NCBI GenBank assembly: GCA_002082245.2
Contig: NBTC02000002.1
Span: 4,464,001-4,528,000, forward strand
Length of the DNA: 64,000 bases
Direction: 5' to 3'
From: Yersinia enterocolitica
Lineage (GTDB): Bacteria; Pseudomonadota; Gammaproteobacteria; Enterobacterales; Enterobacteriaceae
Shown: positions 9,497 to 18,997 of the stretch, one piece after another
Numbering within the stretch: position 1 is the stretch's first letter
Layout of the letters: the number at the start of each line of letters is the position of its first letter
Program-made: the position numbers and the translations under genes
Notes under the pieces: model-generated
Told to the model about the DNA's origin: nothing
The model's input: only the letters and a program-made list of their open reading frames with translations
Databases searched by the model: none

Positions 9497-10678
9497 ATGC
9501 CACTTGCATTATGGGCACTGACCATCAGTGCATTCGCTATTGGTACCACTGAATTTGTGATTGTCGGGCTGGTTCCGACCATCGCAGAACAACTGGCAGT
9601 TTCTGTGCCATCCGCCGGTTTATTAGTTTCAATCTATGCATTGGGCGTTGCTATTGGTGCTCCAGTGTTAACCGCATTAACCGGGCGCATACCGCGTAAA
9701 ATGCTATTGATTGGCTTGATGGTCTTGTTCACCCTAGGGAACTTATTAGCCTGGCAATCACCTGGTTATGAGACTCTGGTGGTTGCTCGTTTACTCACCG
9801 GTCTGGCTCACGGTGTGTTCTTCTCGATTGGTTCGACTATTGCTACCAGTTTGGTGCCAAAGGAGAAAGCGGCGTCGGCGATTGCTATTATGTTTGGTGG
9901 TTTAACGGTGGCACTGGTGACTGGGGTTCCGCTCGGGACATTTATCGGCCAGCATTTTGGCTGGCGGGAGACTTTCCTTGCGGTGTCACTGATTGGGGTC
10001 ATTGCCATTATTGCCAGCGCCATTTTGGTTCCCAGTAATATCCCCAATAAGGCTTCAGCCAGTATAAAGCAGCAACTACAGGTGCTCACCCACCCACGTT
10101 TACTGCTGATTTATGCCATTACCGCCTTGGGATACGGTGGTTTCTTCACCATGTTTACTTTCCTCGCGCCAGTGATGCAAGAACTGGCAGGATTCTCACC
10201 TGCCGCAGTGAGTTGGATCTTACTGGCGTATGGGGTATCGGTCGCTATCGGCAATATCTGGGGCGGTAAACTCGCAGACCGCCATGGTGCAGTACCTGCT
10301 TTGAGTTTTATTTTTACCGCACTTGCTGTCTTACTGTTTGTTTTCCAATTCAGTGCTAACCACAGTATTGCGGCATTAATTACGTTGCTGGTCATGGGGA
10401 TTTTTGCCTTTGGTAACGTCCCCGGTTTACAAGTTTATGTGGTGCAGAAAGCGGAAGAATATACGCCACATGCCGTTGACGTGGCTTCGGGCCTGAATAT
10501 CGCGGCGTTTAATGTCGGAATCGCGTTAGGATCGATTATTGGTGGGCAGACAGTTATCCGGGTTGGGTTGGCTCAGACCCCTTGGATCGGTGGCGTGATT
10601 GTTATTGGTGCGCTATTACTGGTGACACTGAGTGGCAAGCTGGATAAGAAGCACCCACGGCAAGTTGCTGTCAGCTAA
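9497..10678 (+). CDS. MFS transporter, DHA1 (drug:H+ antiporter-like) family
   Basis: 393 residues from the ATG at 9497, which follows GGAG by six bases. An ORF start at 9434 lacks such a site. About twelve hydrophobic helices are present. The motifs IGTTEFVIVGLVPTIA (helix 1) and LTGLAHGVFFSIGSTIA (helix 4) resemble the YdhP/AraJ group of exporters. It sits divergent to yafC, an insertion relative to the E. coli order where yafC is next to yafD. The substrate cannot be told from sequence. A hairpin terminator follows the gene. Confidence 0.85.
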   Translation: MPLALWALTISAFAIGTTEFVIVGLVPTIAEQLAVSVPSAGLLVSIYALGVAIGAPVLTALTGRIPRKMLLIGLMVLFTLGNLLAWQSPGYETLVVARLLTGLAHGVFFSIGSTIATSLVPKEKAASAIAIMFGGLTVALVTGVPLGTFIGQHFGWRETFLAVSLIGVIAIIASAILVPSNIPNKASASIKQQLQVLTHPRLLLIYAITALGYGGFFTMFTFLAPVMQELAGFSPAAVSWILLAYGVSVAIGNIWGGKLADRHGAVPALSFIFTALAVLLFVFQFSANHSIAALITLLVMGIFAFGNVPGLQVYVVQKAEEYTPHAVDVASGLNIAAFNVGIALGSIIGGQTVIRVGLAQTPWIGGVIVIGALLLVTLSGKLDKKHPRQVAVS

Positions 10679-10696
10679 ATCCCTGCCAGTATCTAT

Positions 10697-10723
10697 TGAA
10701 GCCCGCGATTGTGGGCTTCTTTG
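10697..10723 (+). terminator. terminator of the MFS gene
   Basis: GAAGCCC / GGGCTTC stem with an 8-base loop, then TTTGTT, 18 bases after the stop codon. Confidence 0.75.
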
Positions 10724-10912
10724 TTAATAGAAGGCTTATTAGTGCATTATGAATCACATAGATTGAATCTCTGCTTGTGTATCCCAACATCAGAATAATA
10801 TCGTGGCTAAAAGAAATTACTGACAGGAGCATCTGGGCGTATAATCAGTGAACTACCGGCTGTTGTTACCTCTCGAGCCAGAGTGATTTCGAATAAGGAA
10901 TAGGCCATCAAA

Positions 10913-11695
10913 GTGCCGAAACGAACATATGCAATGCGATATGTTGCAGGTCAACCGGTTGAACAAATCTTCCCAGGTTCTGCTAAGCAACTGGGGCTGG
11001 GGTTACCGCCAGGCGCGCCATTGCCAACATCTGAATTTTTGCGGGTGATGGTGTGGAATATCTTTAAGCAGCAGCGGGCGCAATGGCTCTCGGTGCTCAA
11101 AGAATTCGGGCGTGATACTCAACTGATGTTACTGCAAGAAGCACAAACAACACCTGAGCTGGTGCGGTTTGCTACGTCTCACTATCAGGCCGCCGATCAG
11201 GTTCCTGCCTTTGCACTGCCTCAGCACCCTTCAGGTGTGATGACGCTTGCAGCCACCCATCCGGTCTACTGTTGCCCCCTGCGTGAGAGAGAGCCGTTAC
11301 TGCGGTTGTCTAAATCGGCCTTAATTACTGTTTACCCAATCCATGACGGCCGTTTATTGATGGTGGTGAATATTCACGCGGTGAATTTCAGTCTTGGTGT
11401 TGATGTTTACAGTAAACAACTCGAGCCCATTGGGGAACAAATCGCGATGCATCGTGGCCCGGTGATTCTGGCGGGGGATTTTAATGCCTGGAGCCGACAG
11501 CGGGTTAATGCTTTACAGTGTTTTGCCCAAGTGGTGGGGTTAGCTGAAGTTGAATTCCGGGCTGATAACCGTAGCCGTGCGTTTGGCCGACCGCTTGATT
11601 TTGTCTTTTATCGGGGTCTTACTCTGGCAGATGCATCGGTATTAGTGACCCGAGCCTCTGATCACAATCCACTGCTGGTTGAATTCCAGCCATAA
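10913..11695 (+). CDS. yafD: YafD, endonuclease/exonuclease/phosphatase family protein
   Basis: 260 residues, very close in layout to E. coli YafD. It starts at GTG after an AAGGAATAGG stretch. The EEP-fold motifs can be seen: VMVWNIFKQ near the N-terminus (metal-binding Asn), LLQEAQ (catalytic Glu), [17 protein letters not shown] (Asp/Asn) and the C-terminal [10 protein letters not shown] (Asp-His). The fold hydrolyses phosphodiester or phosphomonoester bonds; the physiological substrate is not known. It is convergent with mltD and shares a terminator with it. Confidence 0.9.
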   Translation: MPKRTYAMRYVAGQPVEQIFPGSAKQLGLGLPPGAPLPTSEFLRVMVWNIFKQQRAQWLSVLKEFGRDTQLMLLQEAQTTPELVRFATSHYQAADQVPAFALPQHPSGVMTLAATHPVYCCPLREREPLLRLSKSALITVYPIHDGRLLMVVNIHAVNFSLGVDVYSKQLEPIGEQIAMHRGPVILAGDFNAWSRQRVNALQCFAQVVGLAEVEFRADNRSRAFGRPLDFVFYRGLTLADASVLVTRASDHNPLLVEFQP

Positions 11696-11721
11696 AAAAA
11701 GCACCCCGAAGGGTGCTTTTT
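11696..11721. terminator. bidirectional terminator, yafD / mltD
   Basis: AAAAAGCACCC, a short loop, then GGGTGCTTTTT: a symmetric stem flanked by A and T runs, so it can stop transcription from both convergent genes. Confidence 0.88.
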
Positions 11722-11746
11722 AACAGCTTTAATCGCGATTCTGACT

Positions 11747-13138
11747 CTACGTATCCGGGGTCGATTTGCCGTTAACGAACAACGTCAATTTCAAGCCTGG
11801 TTGTAAACTATTAGCCTTGCTGACTACCGAATTCCATCGCATCACATCGTCGGTGTTTACACCGTGACGCTTGGCAATACTGGCAAAAGAATCACCTTTA
11901 CGAACCTGATAGGTGATGCTGTTGCTGGTCGTTGTATTGCTTGCCAGTTGCAGGGTTTGCCCAACTTTTAAGGTGCTCTTGGCACGTAAGTTGTTCCAAC
12001 TCTGCAAATCGCTGGTCTTGATATTCAACCGCTTGGCAATCGTAGATAAGGTATCACCGGAGCGAACTTTATACTGCGAACCTGATGCTGATTTTGAGCT
12101 GTTCTGTGCCAACTTGGTTGGTTGAACGGCGGCAATATCAGTATCTGCCAATGAATCTTTAAGCTGCTCAGCATGGGCCTTTGGCAACATAATATAACGA
12201 GGACCATGTCCATCAGGTGCCGTTACATTGCGCTTATACCCAGAATTAAAGGATTTCAACTTAGTAAGTGACATCCCCGCCATCTCAGCCGCCTGAGTTA
12301 GCTGTATCTGCTGACCTACATCAACACGTGCTAATGCACGGTCTTTGTCGGGTTCTGGCAAGTTTATACCGTACTTTTTGCTGTTCTTGATTAAATCACC
12401 CAAGGCCAGCATTTTTGGAACATAAATTGACGTTTCACGTGGAAGCGACAATGCCCAAAAGTTGGTCGGTTTACCCTTTGCCTTATTAGCCTTAACCGCT
12501 TGCATGACTCTGCCTTCACCACTGTTATAAGCAGCGACTGTTAACAACCAGTCACCGTCAAACATTTTGTTCAGGCGCTCCATCATATCAAGCGCTGCTT
12601 TGGTAGACGCAACCACATCTCTGCGGCCGTCATACCATTGGTTTTGTTTCAAGCCATAGTTTCGACCTGTACTCGGCACTATCTGCCATAGCCCTGCGGC
12701 GTTGGCGGATGATGTCGCGTGTGGGTCAAAAGCGCTCTCCACTATGGGTAGCAGTACCAGTTCCATCGGCATTTTACGTTTCTTAATCTGCTCGACTATC
12801 AGGTACATGTACGGCTCTGCCCGTAATGTTACATCGTGGAGATAGCTCTTATTTCTTAAGTATTTTTGCTTTTGTTCACGGATCCGGGAATTTTCCGGAA
12901 CCTTCATCTTCAGCTCGTCGCTAATGAAGTTCCACAAATCTTGCTGCGCGAGGCCACTTTCACTATCAAGCCATCGCGCGCTGCCCTCTCGGACGCTATT
13001 TGTGTACTCTCCTGCTTCACTCTCTTGACCTGCTGAAGACAAACTCTGCGCATGCTGTACGGGAACCTGTACGTCCTGCTTGGACGTCTGGCACCCAACA
13101 AGCAAGACTGAGGCGAGAAATATCGCTTTGGTCTTCAT
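11747..13138 (-). CDS. mltD: membrane-bound lytic murein transglycosylase D
   Basis: 463 residues. The lipoprotein signal MKTKAIFLASVLLVGC places the acylated Cys at 16, so it is anchored in the outer membrane. An SLT domain (about 115-230) carries the catalytic Glu in PIVESAFDPHATS plus AAGLWQIVPSTG and AAYNSGEG. Two LysM domains follow (about 355-398 and 410-455), each starting Y-x-V-R-x-G-D, binding peptidoglycan. It cleaves murein glycan strands to 1,6-anhydro ends. It is upstream of and convergent with yafD, downstream of gloB, as in E. coli. Confidence 0.95.
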   Translation of the reverse strand: MKTKAIFLASVLLVGCQTSKQDVQVPVQHAQSLSSAGQESEAGEYTNSVREGSARWLDSESGLAQQDLWNFISDELKMKVPENSRIREQKQKYLRNKSYLHDVTLRAEPYMYLIVEQIKKRKMPMELVLLPIVESAFDPHATSSANAAGLWQIVPSTGRNYGLKQNQWYDGRRDVVASTKAALDMMERLNKMFDGDWLLTVAAYNSGEGRVMQAVKANKAKGKPTNFWALSLPRETSIYVPKMLALGDLIKNSKKYGINLPEPDKDRALARVDVGQQIQLTQAAEMAGMSLTKLKSFNSGYKRNVTAPDGHGPRYIMLPKAHAEQLKDSLADTDIAAVQPTKLAQNSSKSASGSQYKVRSGDTLSTIAKRLNIKTSDLQSWNNLRAKSTLKVGQTLQLASNTTTSNSITYQVRKGDSFASIAKRHGVNTDDVMRWNSVVSKANSLQPGLKLTLFVNGKSTPDT

Positions 13139-13210
13139 GTGTGTGTCAATGTCAGTTGCTTAAAAGACGACCAATCATACTTTGCTTCGACAAAAAACAC
13201 AACTAAAAGC

Positions 13211-13966
13211 TCAGAAGCGGTCTTTCTGGGCGCGTAATTCGGAAAAAACTGAAGCAAGTGAGGCTGGTGGCGAGATAACGCCTATTTTCCTTTGTAAATC
13301 AATGTCATTGCAACGTAAAAAAACATTAATTTTACGCTCTAATTGCAATTTTACCGGCAAACTAGGTAGGTTTTTTGCCCGTAATTGCATGATTTGTTGT
13401 TGATATGTAGCAATATCTTGATCTGCGGGCAAAATGAAACGGGCAAACTTAAGATTTGCGAGAGTATATTCATGCGCGCTGCAAATTAAGGTTTCAGCGG
13501 GAAGCTGCGCCAGCCGTTGAATTGACGCATACATTTGCTCTGGTGTGCCTTCAAATAGTCTGCCGCAGCCGGCAGAAAAAAGCGTGTCGCCGCAGAAAAG
13601 ATAAGGTTCGCTGTAGTATGCAATGTGCCCAAGGGTATGGCCAGGGACGGCGATAATGGTGTAGTTTTGACCATCAATTGTCAGGTGATCACCCCCATTT
13701 ACGATAACTGTCGCACCTTTATTTGCTGTTTCCTGCGGGCCATAGACGGGAATATTGGGGAAATGGCGGTGTAATTGTGCCACACCACCGACGTGATCGT
13801 TGTGGTGATGGGTGAGCAGGATGGCCTGAGGAGTGTATTGGCCTTGTGCCAGTGCAGACAGCACCGGCGCTGATTCACCCGGATCAACAATAACGCAGTG
13901 TTTTTGTGGGTTTGCCAATAACCAAATGTAATTGTCTTGAAATGCCGGAATACTGATAAGATTCAT
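13211..13966 (-). CDS. gloB: hydroxyacylglutathione hydrolase (glyoxalase II)
   Basis: 251 residues from the ATG at 13966 ([15 protein letters not shown]), preceded by AGAGGTATCC; upstream in-frame starts run into the ERIC-like repeat. The metallo-beta-lactamase zinc motif [10 protein letters not shown] is complete, with VPGHTLGH and [17 protein letters not shown] further on. It hydrolyses S-D-lactoylglutathione to D-lactate and glutathione in methylglyoxal detoxification. It is divergent from yafS. Confidence 0.94.
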   Translation of the reverse strand: MNLISIPAFQDNYIWLLANPQKHCVIVDPGESAPVLSALAQGQYTPQAILLTHHHNDHVGGVAQLHRHFPNIPVYGPQETANKGATVIVNGGDHLTIDGQNYTIIAVPGHTLGHIAYYSEPYLFCGDTLFSAGCGRLFEGTPEQMYASIQRLAQLPAETLICSAHEYTLANLKFARFILPADQDIATYQQQIMQLRAKNLPSLPVKLQLERKINVFLRCNDIDLQRKIGVISPPASLASVFSELRAQKDRF

Positions 13967-14014
13967 TGGATACCTCTTTTTTGTTGGCAACCGCTTGAGT
14001 GTGAAAGAAGATAA

Positions 14015-14140
14015 TATACCCGTCATCTTTCAAATCGCAGGTGTATTGGCGGCTCCCGTTCATCCGCATCACTTACGGGGGTTAGCTTATCGGGGTTCAC
14101 TTACTTGCCACCTTCCTGCACCTTGAAATCTATTGGGTAG
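14015..14140. repeat. ERIC-type intergenic repeat (degenerate), gloB-yafS
   Basis: The element starts TATACCCGTC and ends ATTGGGTAGA, about 126 bp. The arms CTTTCAAATCGCAGG and CCTTCCTGCACCTTGAAA and the centre CACTTAC...GGGTTAGCTTAT...GGGGTTCAC match the enterobacterial repetitive intergenic consensus. It fills most of the divergent gloB-yafS gap, and its end is five bases before the yafS ATG. Confidence 0.75.
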
Positions 14141-14144
14141 AAAC

Positions 14145-14864
14145 ATGAAACCAGCGCAAACACACCAACAGATCGATGCGCCTGCATCTTGGGCGGAGTT
14201 ACCTTGGGGAGAGTATTATCGCGCAGCGCTCGAACAGCAATTACAACCTTGGTGGCCGAAGCTATTTGGTTTTCATCTGTTGAAAATAGGCCAGTTGAGT
14301 GCGGAAATCGCCAGCGATAAATGTGCTATCTCCCATCAGGTTAATGTGGGGGAACAAGGTACTAATATGCAGGTGCTGGCCAGCCCATACCAGTTACCTT
14401 TTGCTGAAAAGTCAGTGGACGCCTGTCTGTTATCTCATTCTTTAGCCTATGCCACTGACCCACATCGTATTTTGCGTGAAGCAGATAGGGTGCTTATTGA
14501 TGACGGCTGGTTGATTATCAGTAACTTCAATCCGATGAGTGTGCTGGGTGCCGGCAAGCTGGTGCCAATATTACGCCAGCGGCAGCCTTATATTAGCCGA
14601 ATGTTTACTCAGATGCGTTTGCTGGATTGGCTGAGTTTGCTGAATTATGAAGTTATGCATATGTCGTGCTTTCACGTTTTACCCTGGCATAAAGAAGGTG
14701 GGCGCTTTATCAGCACCCATCTACATGCGCTGGGGTGTGTCAGCCTGATTGTGGCCCGTAAGCGCACCATACCTTTGACATTTAATCCGATGAAGTTTGG
14801 TGCACGTAAGCCTTGGTTTAGCCGTGCGGTTGGCGCAACCAAAAGTTATCGCGACCAACCTTGA
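14145..14864 (+). CDS. yafS: YafS, SAM-dependent methyltransferase-like protein
   Basis: 239 residues from the ATG at 14145; an upstream TTG at 14133 lies in the ERIC repeat. It has a type-11 methyltransferase fold. The region LPFAEKSVDACLLSHSLAYA is motif II, followed by DPHRILREADRVLIDDGWLIIS, and an SAM-binding glycine-rich motif is weak at the N-terminus. The substrate is unknown. It lies between gloB and rnhA as in E. coli. Confidence 0.88.
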   Translation: MKPAQTHQQIDAPASWAELPWGEYYRAALEQQLQPWWPKLFGFHLLKIGQLSAEIASDKCAISHQVNVGEQGTNMQVLASPYQLPFAEKSVDACLLSHSLAYATDPHRILREADRVLIDDGWLIISNFNPMSVLGAGKLVPILRQRQPYISRMFTQMRLLDWLSLLNYEVMHMSCFHVLPWHKEGGRFISTHLHALGCVSLIVARKRTIPLTFNPMKFGARKPWFSRAVGATKSYRDQP

Positions 14865-14913
14865 TTCGGTGTGTGAAAGCCACTAATACCGTGGCAACGT
14901 CAGGTAAGAAGAG

Positions 14914-15378
14914 TTAGTTGGGGATATAACCAATATCGTCTTGTGTCGGTGAATTGGCCGCAAGACGTGCCAGTTCATCGCAGCGCTCATTTTCAGGATG
15001 GCCAGCATGGCCTTTAACCCATTCCCATTGTACGGTATGGCCTTGGATTGCCAGATCCAGCCGTTGCCATAAATCGACGTTACGTACCGGTTTGCGGTCT
15101 GTGGTTTTCCACCCGCGCTTTTTCCAGTTGTGGATCCATTGTGTGATGCCCTGACGCACGTATTGGCTGTCAGTGCTGAGCGTCACGTGGCAAGGTGATG
15201 TCAATGCCTCCAAGGCGACGATAGCAGCCATCAACTCCATACGGTTGTTGGTTGTCAAACGGTAGCCAGCACTAAAGGTCTTTTCATGTTGTTTGTAACG
15301 CATAATTGCGCCATAACCACCGGGGCCAGGATTGCCAAGGCAAGATCCGTCGGTGAAAATTTCTACCTGTTTAGTCAT
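14914..15378 (-). CDS. rnhA: ribonuclease HI
   Basis: 154 residues, the standard length. The catalytic acidic set is visible: Asp10 in [13 protein letters not shown], Glu48 in NRMELMAAI, Asp70 in STDSQYV and Asp134 in NERCDELAR. It removes RNA from RNA:DNA hybrids, for example at R-loops and primers. It is divergent from dnaQ with a 55-bp shared promoter region, the conserved enterobacterial arrangement. Confidence 0.96.
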   Translation of the reverse strand: MTKQVEIFTDGSCLGNPGPGGYGAIMRYKQHEKTFSAGYRLTTNNRMELMAAIVALEALTSPCHVTLSTDSQYVRQGITQWIHNWKKRGWKTTDRKPVRNVDLWQRLDLAIQGHTVQWEWVKGHAGHPENERCDELARLAANSPTQDDIGYIPN

Positions 15379-15433
15379 CTCTGGTAGACTCTTCCTATCT
15401 GTTTAAACGTTAAGTCTGACATAAACGAGCGCT

Positions 15434-16213
15434 ATGAGCACTGGCAATATGCAAGTTACCCCGACCAGACAGATTGTTCTGGATACTGAAACCACTGGTA
15501 TGAATAAGCTGGGCGTTCATTATGAAGGCCATCGGATTATTGAGATCGGTGCTGTTGAAGTGATCAACCGCCGTCTGACCGGCAGAAACTTCCATGTGTA
15601 TGTGAAACCGGACCGTCTGGTCGACCCAGAGGCCTACGGTGTCCATGGTATCAGTGATGAGTTTCTGGCCGATAAACCCACATTTGCTGATATTACACCG
15701 GAGTTTCTCGAGTTTATCCGTGGTGCTGAGCTAGTCATTCATAATGCGGCGTTTGATATCGGCTTTATGGATTACGAGTTCCGTATGTTGCAGCAGGATA
15801 TTCCGAAAACGGAAACCTTCTGTACCATCACCGATAGCCTGTTATTGGCGCGCCGCCTGTTCCCCGGCAAGCGTAATAACCTTGATGCGTTATGCGATCG
15901 CTATCTGATAGATAATACCAAGCGAACGTTGCACGGCGCATTACTCGATGCCGAAATTCTGGCAGAAGTTTATCTGGCGATGACCGGCGGCCAGACGTCT
16001 CTGTCTTTCTCTATGGAAGGTGATCAGTCGCAGAATGATTCTTCTGAAAATATCCAGCGTATTACCCGGCCAGCATCTGCGTTGAAAGTAATTTATGCGG
16101 CTGAAGAGGAGTTGTCAGCCCATGAATCGCGTCTGGATTTGGTGATGAAGAAGGGCGGCAGTTGTTTGTGGCGGATGCCGCTTGAATCGGAAGATAGTGC
16201 AAATGCAGAATAA
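15434..16213 (+). CDS. dnaQ: DNA polymerase III epsilon subunit (3'-5' proofreading exonuclease)
   Basis: 259 residues. The DEDDh exonuclease motifs are intact: ExoI IVLDTETTGM, ExoII ELVIHNAAFDIGFMDYE, ExoIII HGALLDAEILAEVYL. The C-terminal tail (about 190-259, ending GGSCLWRM...) is the segment that tethers epsilon to the alpha polymerase subunit. It carries a few extra residues at both ends compared with E. coli DnaQ (243 residues). It is the editing subunit of the replicase. Confidence 0.96.
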   Translation: MSTGNMQVTPTRQIVLDTETTGMNKLGVHYEGHRIIEIGAVEVINRRLTGRNFHVYVKPDRLVDPEAYGVHGISDEFLADKPTFADITPEFLEFIRGAELVIHNAAFDIGFMDYEFRMLQQDIPKTETFCTITDSLLLARRLFPGKRNNLDALCDRYLIDNTKRTLHGALLDAEILAEVYLAMTGGQTSLSFSMEGDQSQNDSSENIQRITRPASALKVIYAAEEELSAHESRLDLVMKKGGSCLWRMPLESEDSANAE

Positions 16214-16325
16214 AATGATTTCCAGATGAAAAACTGCGCAACCGGCTTATTTTGCTGGAAAAAGTATTGACGAGATTGCATTCCATACGTAATATCCGTC
16301 TCGTTCTTAACCGGAACAGCAGCGT

Positions 16326-16402
16326 GGTGCGGTAGTTCAGTCGGTTAGAATACCGGCCTGTCACGCCGGGGGTCGCGGGTTCGAGTCCCGTCCGCACCGC
16401 CA
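16326..16402 (+). tRNA. tRNA-Asp (anticodon GTC)
   Basis: A 77-base cloverleaf with the acceptor stem GGTGCGG/CCGCACC, D-arm GTTCAGTCGGTTAGAAT, anticodon GTC at 16360-16362, T-arm GGGTTCGAGTCCC and encoded CCA. It is almost identical to E. coli tRNA-Asp, apart from compensating acceptor and anticodon-stem changes. It follows dnaQ, as in E. coli (aspV). Confidence 0.97.
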
Positions 16403-16410
16403 ACATTCAG

Positions 16411-16445
16411 AAGCCCTGAGTTATTGCTAACTCAGGGCTTCGTTG
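16411..16445 (+). terminator. terminator of tRNA-Asp
   Basis: A 13-bp perfect stem AAGCCCTGAGTTA / TAACTCAGGGCTT with a TTGC loop, then CGTTGT. Its left arm starts nine bases after the tRNA CCA end. Confidence 0.85.
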
Positions 16446-16449
16446 TATC

Positions 16450-16576
16450 TATACCCTTGGCACTTGAAGCTGCAGGGGTGTTAGCTACGCTCACTTACCC
16501 AAATCACTTGACTGTGTAAGCTCATTGGGATGCATTCGCTTGCTGCCTACCTGCAACTCCAATTACTTTGGGTATA
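16450..16576. repeat. ERIC-type repeat (complete) between tRNA-Asp and proX
   Basis: 127 bp from TATACCCTTG to TTTGGGTATA, with palindromic ends. The inverse strand reads ...GAATGCATCCCAATGAGCTTACAC...AAGTGATTTGGGTAAGTGAGCG, the central ERIC core. A second, partial copy starts within the shared TATACCC (16573 to about 16602, TTGGTACTTGAAGCCGC). The element lies between the tRNA terminator and the 3' end of proX. Confidence 0.85.
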
Positions 16577-16656
16577 CCCTTGGTACTTGAAGCCGCTGGG
16601 GGGCAAAATAATAGAACTCCCCCCTTGGGTAACACATCAATAAACCCATTTAGAAT

Positions 16657-17661
16657 TTACTGCGTAGCTTTCGCATTACCTGCTTGCGCGGCTGTTTTTA
16701 CCCAACCATCAAAGGTGGCCTGATGGGCCTGAATCCAACCATTCACATGACGTTCAATATCGGCATCTGACGATTCACCCGCGTGCATCCGCATGTTCTG
16801 AGCATTCACATCATTAATCGATAATTTCATGATAGAGAACAGCTTAGCGGCGGCCGGGTTAGCTTCAGCCCATTTTTTGTTAGCCACGATATGCATCACA
16901 CTCGGTGGGAAGCCGTAGTTCGCACCGTTAGACAGCTTGGTGTCGATAGTTTTATCTGGCAGGGAAGAGAATGGAACCTGCAACCATACTACGTCACGGC
17001 CCGGCACCAATACATCACTGACCCAATAAGGTGTCCAGGTGTAATACAGGATTGGTTTGCCTTCTTTGTAACGTGTAATCGTATCGGCAATCATCGCGGC
17101 ATAGTTACCCTGATTATGGATAACGGTATCGCTCAGACCATAAGCTTTGATCTGATGATTTATCGGCGCTTCACAGCCCCAACCTGGGTTACAGCCGGTT
17201 AGATCGGCTTTACCATCGTTATTAGCATCAAACAATTTGGCGATTTTCGGATCTTTTAGCTGCTCAATATTGGTAATGTGGTATTTATCAGCGGTTTTTT
17301 TATCGATCAGATAACCCTGTGCCAATCCTTCAATATAGTTACCCTGACGATAAAATTTGGCATCGCCACCGGCAGCATTATATTGGTCGTTATGCAGTGG
17401 TTCCCAGTTTACCGCCAGATAGGTGGCATCACCTGCGCCGATAGTTGAATACGCGACGTTGTAATCTACTTCTTTGGTCGGTTGGACATCGTAACCGAGT
17501 TTTTCCAAGGCTTTATTGACCAGAGAGGTCTGGAAGGTCTCTTCCGAAATGGTACTTTGCAGCGGCTGGACAGTGATGCCTTTGCCCGGTAATTCTGCGG
17601 CGGATAACTGAGTGCTGATCAGTGTGGTGAGGGCCAAGGCCCAGATTCCTGTCGAACGCAT
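16657..17661 (-). CDS. proX: glycine betaine/proline ABC transporter, periplasmic binding protein
   Basis: 334 residues. A signal peptide (cut near [10 protein letters not shown]) leads into the ProX fold. The tryptophan-rich betaine pocket is marked by [22 protein letters not shown] and [12 protein letters not shown]. It delivers glycine betaine to ProVW in the inner membrane for osmotic adaptation. It is the last gene of proVWX; the 154-bp gap after proW contains a small hairpin. Confidence 0.95.
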   Translation of the reverse strand: MRSTGIWALALTTLISTQLSAAELPGKGITVQPLQSTISEETFQTSLVNKALEKLGYDVQPTKEVDYNVAYSTIGAGDATYLAVNWEPLHNDQYNAAGGDAKFYRQGNYIEGLAQGYLIDKKTADKYHITNIEQLKDPKIAKLFDANNDGKADLTGCNPGWGCEAPINHQIKAYGLSDTVIHNQGNYAAMIADTITRYKEGKPILYYTWTPYWVSDVLVPGRDVVWLQVPFSSLPDKTIDTKLSNGANYGFPPSVMHIVANKKWAEANPAAAKLFSIMKLSINDVNAQNMRMHAGESSDADIERHVNGWIQAHQATFDGWVKTAAQAGNAKATQ

Positions 17662-17782
17662 AGTTGTTCCTTTTTAAGCTATTTTACTTGCCATTTTGAA
17701 CGAGGACAGTGCTCATCATCCTTACGTACTATGTGTACATTGCGGTGATTGCGCGCTGTCCATGTCCAAACTGCCTGCGACA

Positions 17783-17806
17783 ATTACGCTTAAATTTGAG
17801 CGTAAT
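17783..17806. promoter_or_regulatory. intercistronic hairpin between proW and proX
   Basis: ATTACGCT at 17783-17790 and AGCGTAAT at 17799-17806 form a perfect 8-bp stem with an 8-base loop in the proW-proX gap. No T run follows on the operon strand. Such hairpins are common between permease and binding-protein genes, where they stabilise one part of the mRNA; that role is inferred. Confidence 0.45.
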
Positions 17807-17815
17807 AATTTGAAA

Positions 17816-18997
17816 TTACTTAGTATTTCTAAAAGGTTTGGTGATAAGACCAATCGGGCCGGCTGTATACCAGAGGCCAATGCCTTTGGTACGGCGATCG
17901 CGGCCTAATGATTGGGTCAGGCGGTCAAGGATGATCGCCAGAATCACAATACCGACACCGCCGACTGCGGCCAGCCCCATATCAAGGCGGCCAATACCGC
18001 GCAGTACCATTTGACCTAAGCCCCCTACAGCAATCATCGAGGCGATGACTACCATCGACAGTGCCAGCATCAGGGTTTGGTTCACACCCGCCATGATGGT
18101 TGGCATCGCCAGCGGTAACTGCACTTTGAACAGTAATTGGCGTGGATTGGCACCAAAGGATTCAGCGGCTTCGATAAGATCTTCTGGTACCTGTTTGATG
18201 CCCAAAATGGTCAGACGAACAATGGGTGGCAGAGCAAAGATGATGGTCACGACCACGCCGGGGACGTTACCGATACCGAACAGCATGACGATGGGCACCA
18301 GATAAACGAATGCCGGTGTAGTCTGCATGGCATCCAGTAACGGCCGAATTATACGTGCGGCATTATTACTGCGTGCCAGCCATATCCCCATCGGTAGCCC
18401 GATAAGAATACAGAAGAACAGCGAAGTCAGAACCAGCGCCAGTGTCACCATTGCTTGTGACCACGCACCGATAGCGCCAATAGCAACCAGTGATATCAGG
18501 GTTGCTACGCCCATTCCTAAGGTGGAGAACTGCCAGGCGATCAGCGCGAAAACCAGAATGGCGATCGGTGCTGGCATACCCAGTAGTAGGTGCTGAAAGC
18601 CACTGAGAATAAAATCAACCGGCACGCGAATGCCCTGGAACAGGGGGCGAAAATGCAGCACAACCCAGTCGATACCGTGGGTGACCCAGGAATCCAGTGG
18701 CACCCAGGTGTTATGAAACGGATCCATCAGACTGAAATGCTCGGGAGCAGCGGCCGGAGTACTATTCAACCAATCGGTACTTTGTGTCGCAGTGCTCTGA
18801 ACGGCCTGAGAAGCAACCTCATGGCTGGTACTGCTGGCGGCATGGCTACCCTCAGCCATGCTCGCTCCCCACGGGTCAACAGCGGCTGACAGTGTCTGAG
18901 GGGCGGTATCTGTTGCCGCCGGTGCTGCTGAAGCTGCCGCATCCGTCGCCCAAGGATTACTGTCTACGGGGGTACTGCTTTGAATTGGATCACTCAT
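17816..18997 (-). CDS. proW: glycine betaine/proline ABC transporter, permease
   Basis: 393 residues. The helices and the EAA loop ([30 protein letters not shown]) follow E. coli ProW closely. The cytoplasmic N-terminus is about 40 residues longer than in E. coli (354) and is rich in Ala, Ser and Thr, with repeated NPWA/DPWG pieces. The start overlaps the proV stop by 8 bp, so the two are translationally coupled. Confidence 0.95.
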   Translation of the reverse strand: MSDPIQSSTPVDSNPWATDAAASAAPAATDTAPQTLSAAVDPWGASMAEGSHAASSTSHEVASQAVQSTATQSTDWLNSTPAAAPEHFSLMDPFHNTWVPLDSWVTHGIDWVVLHFRPLFQGIRVPVDFILSGFQHLLLGMPAPIAILVFALIAWQFSTLGMGVATLISLVAIGAIGAWSQAMVTLALVLTSLFFCILIGLPMGIWLARSNNAARIIRPLLDAMQTTPAFVYLVPIVMLFGIGNVPGVVVTIIFALPPIVRLTILGIKQVPEDLIEAAESFGANPRQLLFKVQLPLAMPTIMAGVNQTLMLALSMVVIASMIAVGGLGQMVLRGIGRLDMGLAAVGGVGIVILAIILDRLTQSLGRDRRTKGIGLWYTAGPIGLITKPFRNTK

